In this document: positions 13,749 to 14,321 of the stretch, piece after piece
Numbering within the stretch: the stretch's first letter is position 1
How the letters are laid out: every line of letters begins with the position of its first letter
NCBI GenBank assembly: GCA_947253595.1
Contig: CAMXZR010000035.1
Coordinates: 1 to 14,321 of the forward strand
From: an uncultured Olsenella sp.
GTDB taxonomy: Bacteria; Actinomycetota; Coriobacteriia; Coriobacteriales; Atopobiaceae
DNA length: 14,321 nucleotides
Direction of reading: 5' to 3'
Translations under genes and position numbers: made by a program
Notes under the pieces: model-generated
The model's input: the letters and a program-made list of their open reading frames with translations, nothing else
What the model was told of the DNA's origin: nothing
The model's database searches: none

Positions 13749-14321
13749 CTAGCCCAGGAAGAGCACCTCGGGCTCGAGCCTCACCCCGAACTGCCGCAGG
13801 ACCTCCTCCTGCACGTGCTCGATCACGGCGTGGACGTCGGCCGCCGTGGCATTGTCCACGTTGACCACGAAGCCCGCATGCTTGGTCGAGACCTCCGCCC
13901 CGCCCGAGCGCCAGCCCTGCAGTCCCGCGTCCATGATTAGCTTGCCCGCGAAGTGCCCCTCTGGGCGCTTGAAGGTCGATCCGGCACTGGGAAGGTCCAG
14001 GGGCTGCTTCTCCTCGCGCCGGCGGGTGAGGTCATCCATCGTGGAGCGAATCCGGGCGGGATCCTGGGGCTCGAGGTCGAAGGTCGCAGACACGACAACC
14101 AGGCCGTCGGTGCGGATGCGGCTGGTACGGTACCCCAGGGCGAGCTCGCCGACGGGGATGGTGGCCAGGCCGCCGTCCGGCATGACCACGCGCACGCTCG
14201 CGAGGACGCCGGACATGCTCCCGCCGTAGGCGCCGGCGTTCATGAAGCAGGCGCCGCCGATGGAGCCGGGTATGCCACAGGCGAACTCGAGGCCAGAGAG
14301 CCCCAGCTCGCAGGCCATCTC
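13749..14321 (-). CDS. murB: UDP-N-acetylenolpyruvoylglucosamine reductase, C-terminal 190 residues, cut by window edge
   Basis: Cytosolic FAD enzyme that reduces UDP-GlcNAc-enolpyruvate to UDP-MurNAc in peptidoglycan synthesis. Visible motifs are GIPGSIGGA with NAGAYGG, YRTSRI, SAGSTFKRPEGHFAGKLI with the catalytic serine in GST, GGAEVSTKHAGFVVN, and the terminal LEPEV with the conserved glutamate. The SAGSTFKRP and short C-terminus resemble type II MurB. The N-terminal FAD-binding part, including its start, lies to the right of the window; the frame is open to the last base. It converges with the serine hydrolase gene across 33 bp with no obvious terminator. Confidence 0.96.
   Translation of the reverse strand, partial: EMACELGLSGLEFACGIPGSIGGACFMNAGAYGGSMSGVLASVRVVMPDGGLATIPVGELALGYRTSRIRTDGLVVVSATFDLEPQDPARIRSTMDDLTRRREEKQPLDLPSAGSTFKRPEGHFAGKLIMDAGLQGWRSGGAEVSTKHAGFVVNVDNATAADVHAVIEHVQEEVLRQFGVRLEPEVLFLG

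Overview
The window is about two-thirds G+C in its genes, with tightly packed cistrons and strong GGAGG-type ribosome binding sites. Gene content is that of a fermentative Gram-positive: a phosphoketolase, a twin-arginine-type lipoprotein sugar receptor, a UPF0210 (DUF711) protein and a type II-like MurB. My best guess is a high-GC actinobacterium of the class Coriobacteriia (Olsenella/Atopobium/Collinsella-like). This is inferred from gene style and remembered homologues, not from a search.

Layout from left to right. (1) The first 326 codons of a phosphoketolase gene (xfp, minus strand) run off the left edge. (2) A 335-bp divergent intergenic region separates it from galM (aldose 1-epimerase, plus strand). 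(3) galM converges on the kinase across a 395-bp gene-free stretch holding a decaying 30-bp tandem repeat and a possible terminator hairpin. (4) A minus-strand operon of about 8 kb, read from 10828 down to 2753, encodes a sugar-binding lipoprotein, permease A, a double-domain ABC ATPase, permease B, L-arabinose isomerase (araA) and a ribulokinase-type FGGY kinase (araB). (5) A 524-bp divergent region follows, with an AT-rich core carrying repeats and possible operators. (6) A plus-strand pair encodes a UPF0210/DUF711 protein and a membrane-anchored beta-lactamase-fold serine hydrolase. (7) The 3' part of murB (minus strand) runs off the right edge.

The genes suggest one metabolic theme. A dedicated ABC importer brings in a pentose, most likely L-arabinose. 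GalM may speed anomer interconversion, AraA makes L-ribulose and AraB phosphorylates it. After a 4-epimerase (AraD) that is not in this window, phosphoketolase would split D-xylulose-5-phosphate into acetyl-phosphate and glyceraldehyde-3-phosphate. A 17-base element shared 15/17 between the xfp and ara upstream regions, in the same orientation, hints at a common regulator. Inside the operon every large gap (125, 86 and 100 bp) holds an inverted repeat, while the two small gaps (16 and 12 bp) hold none, so mRNA hairpins may divide the operon into expression segments. No regulator gene, tRNA, rRNA, CRISPR array or insertion sequence was seen.
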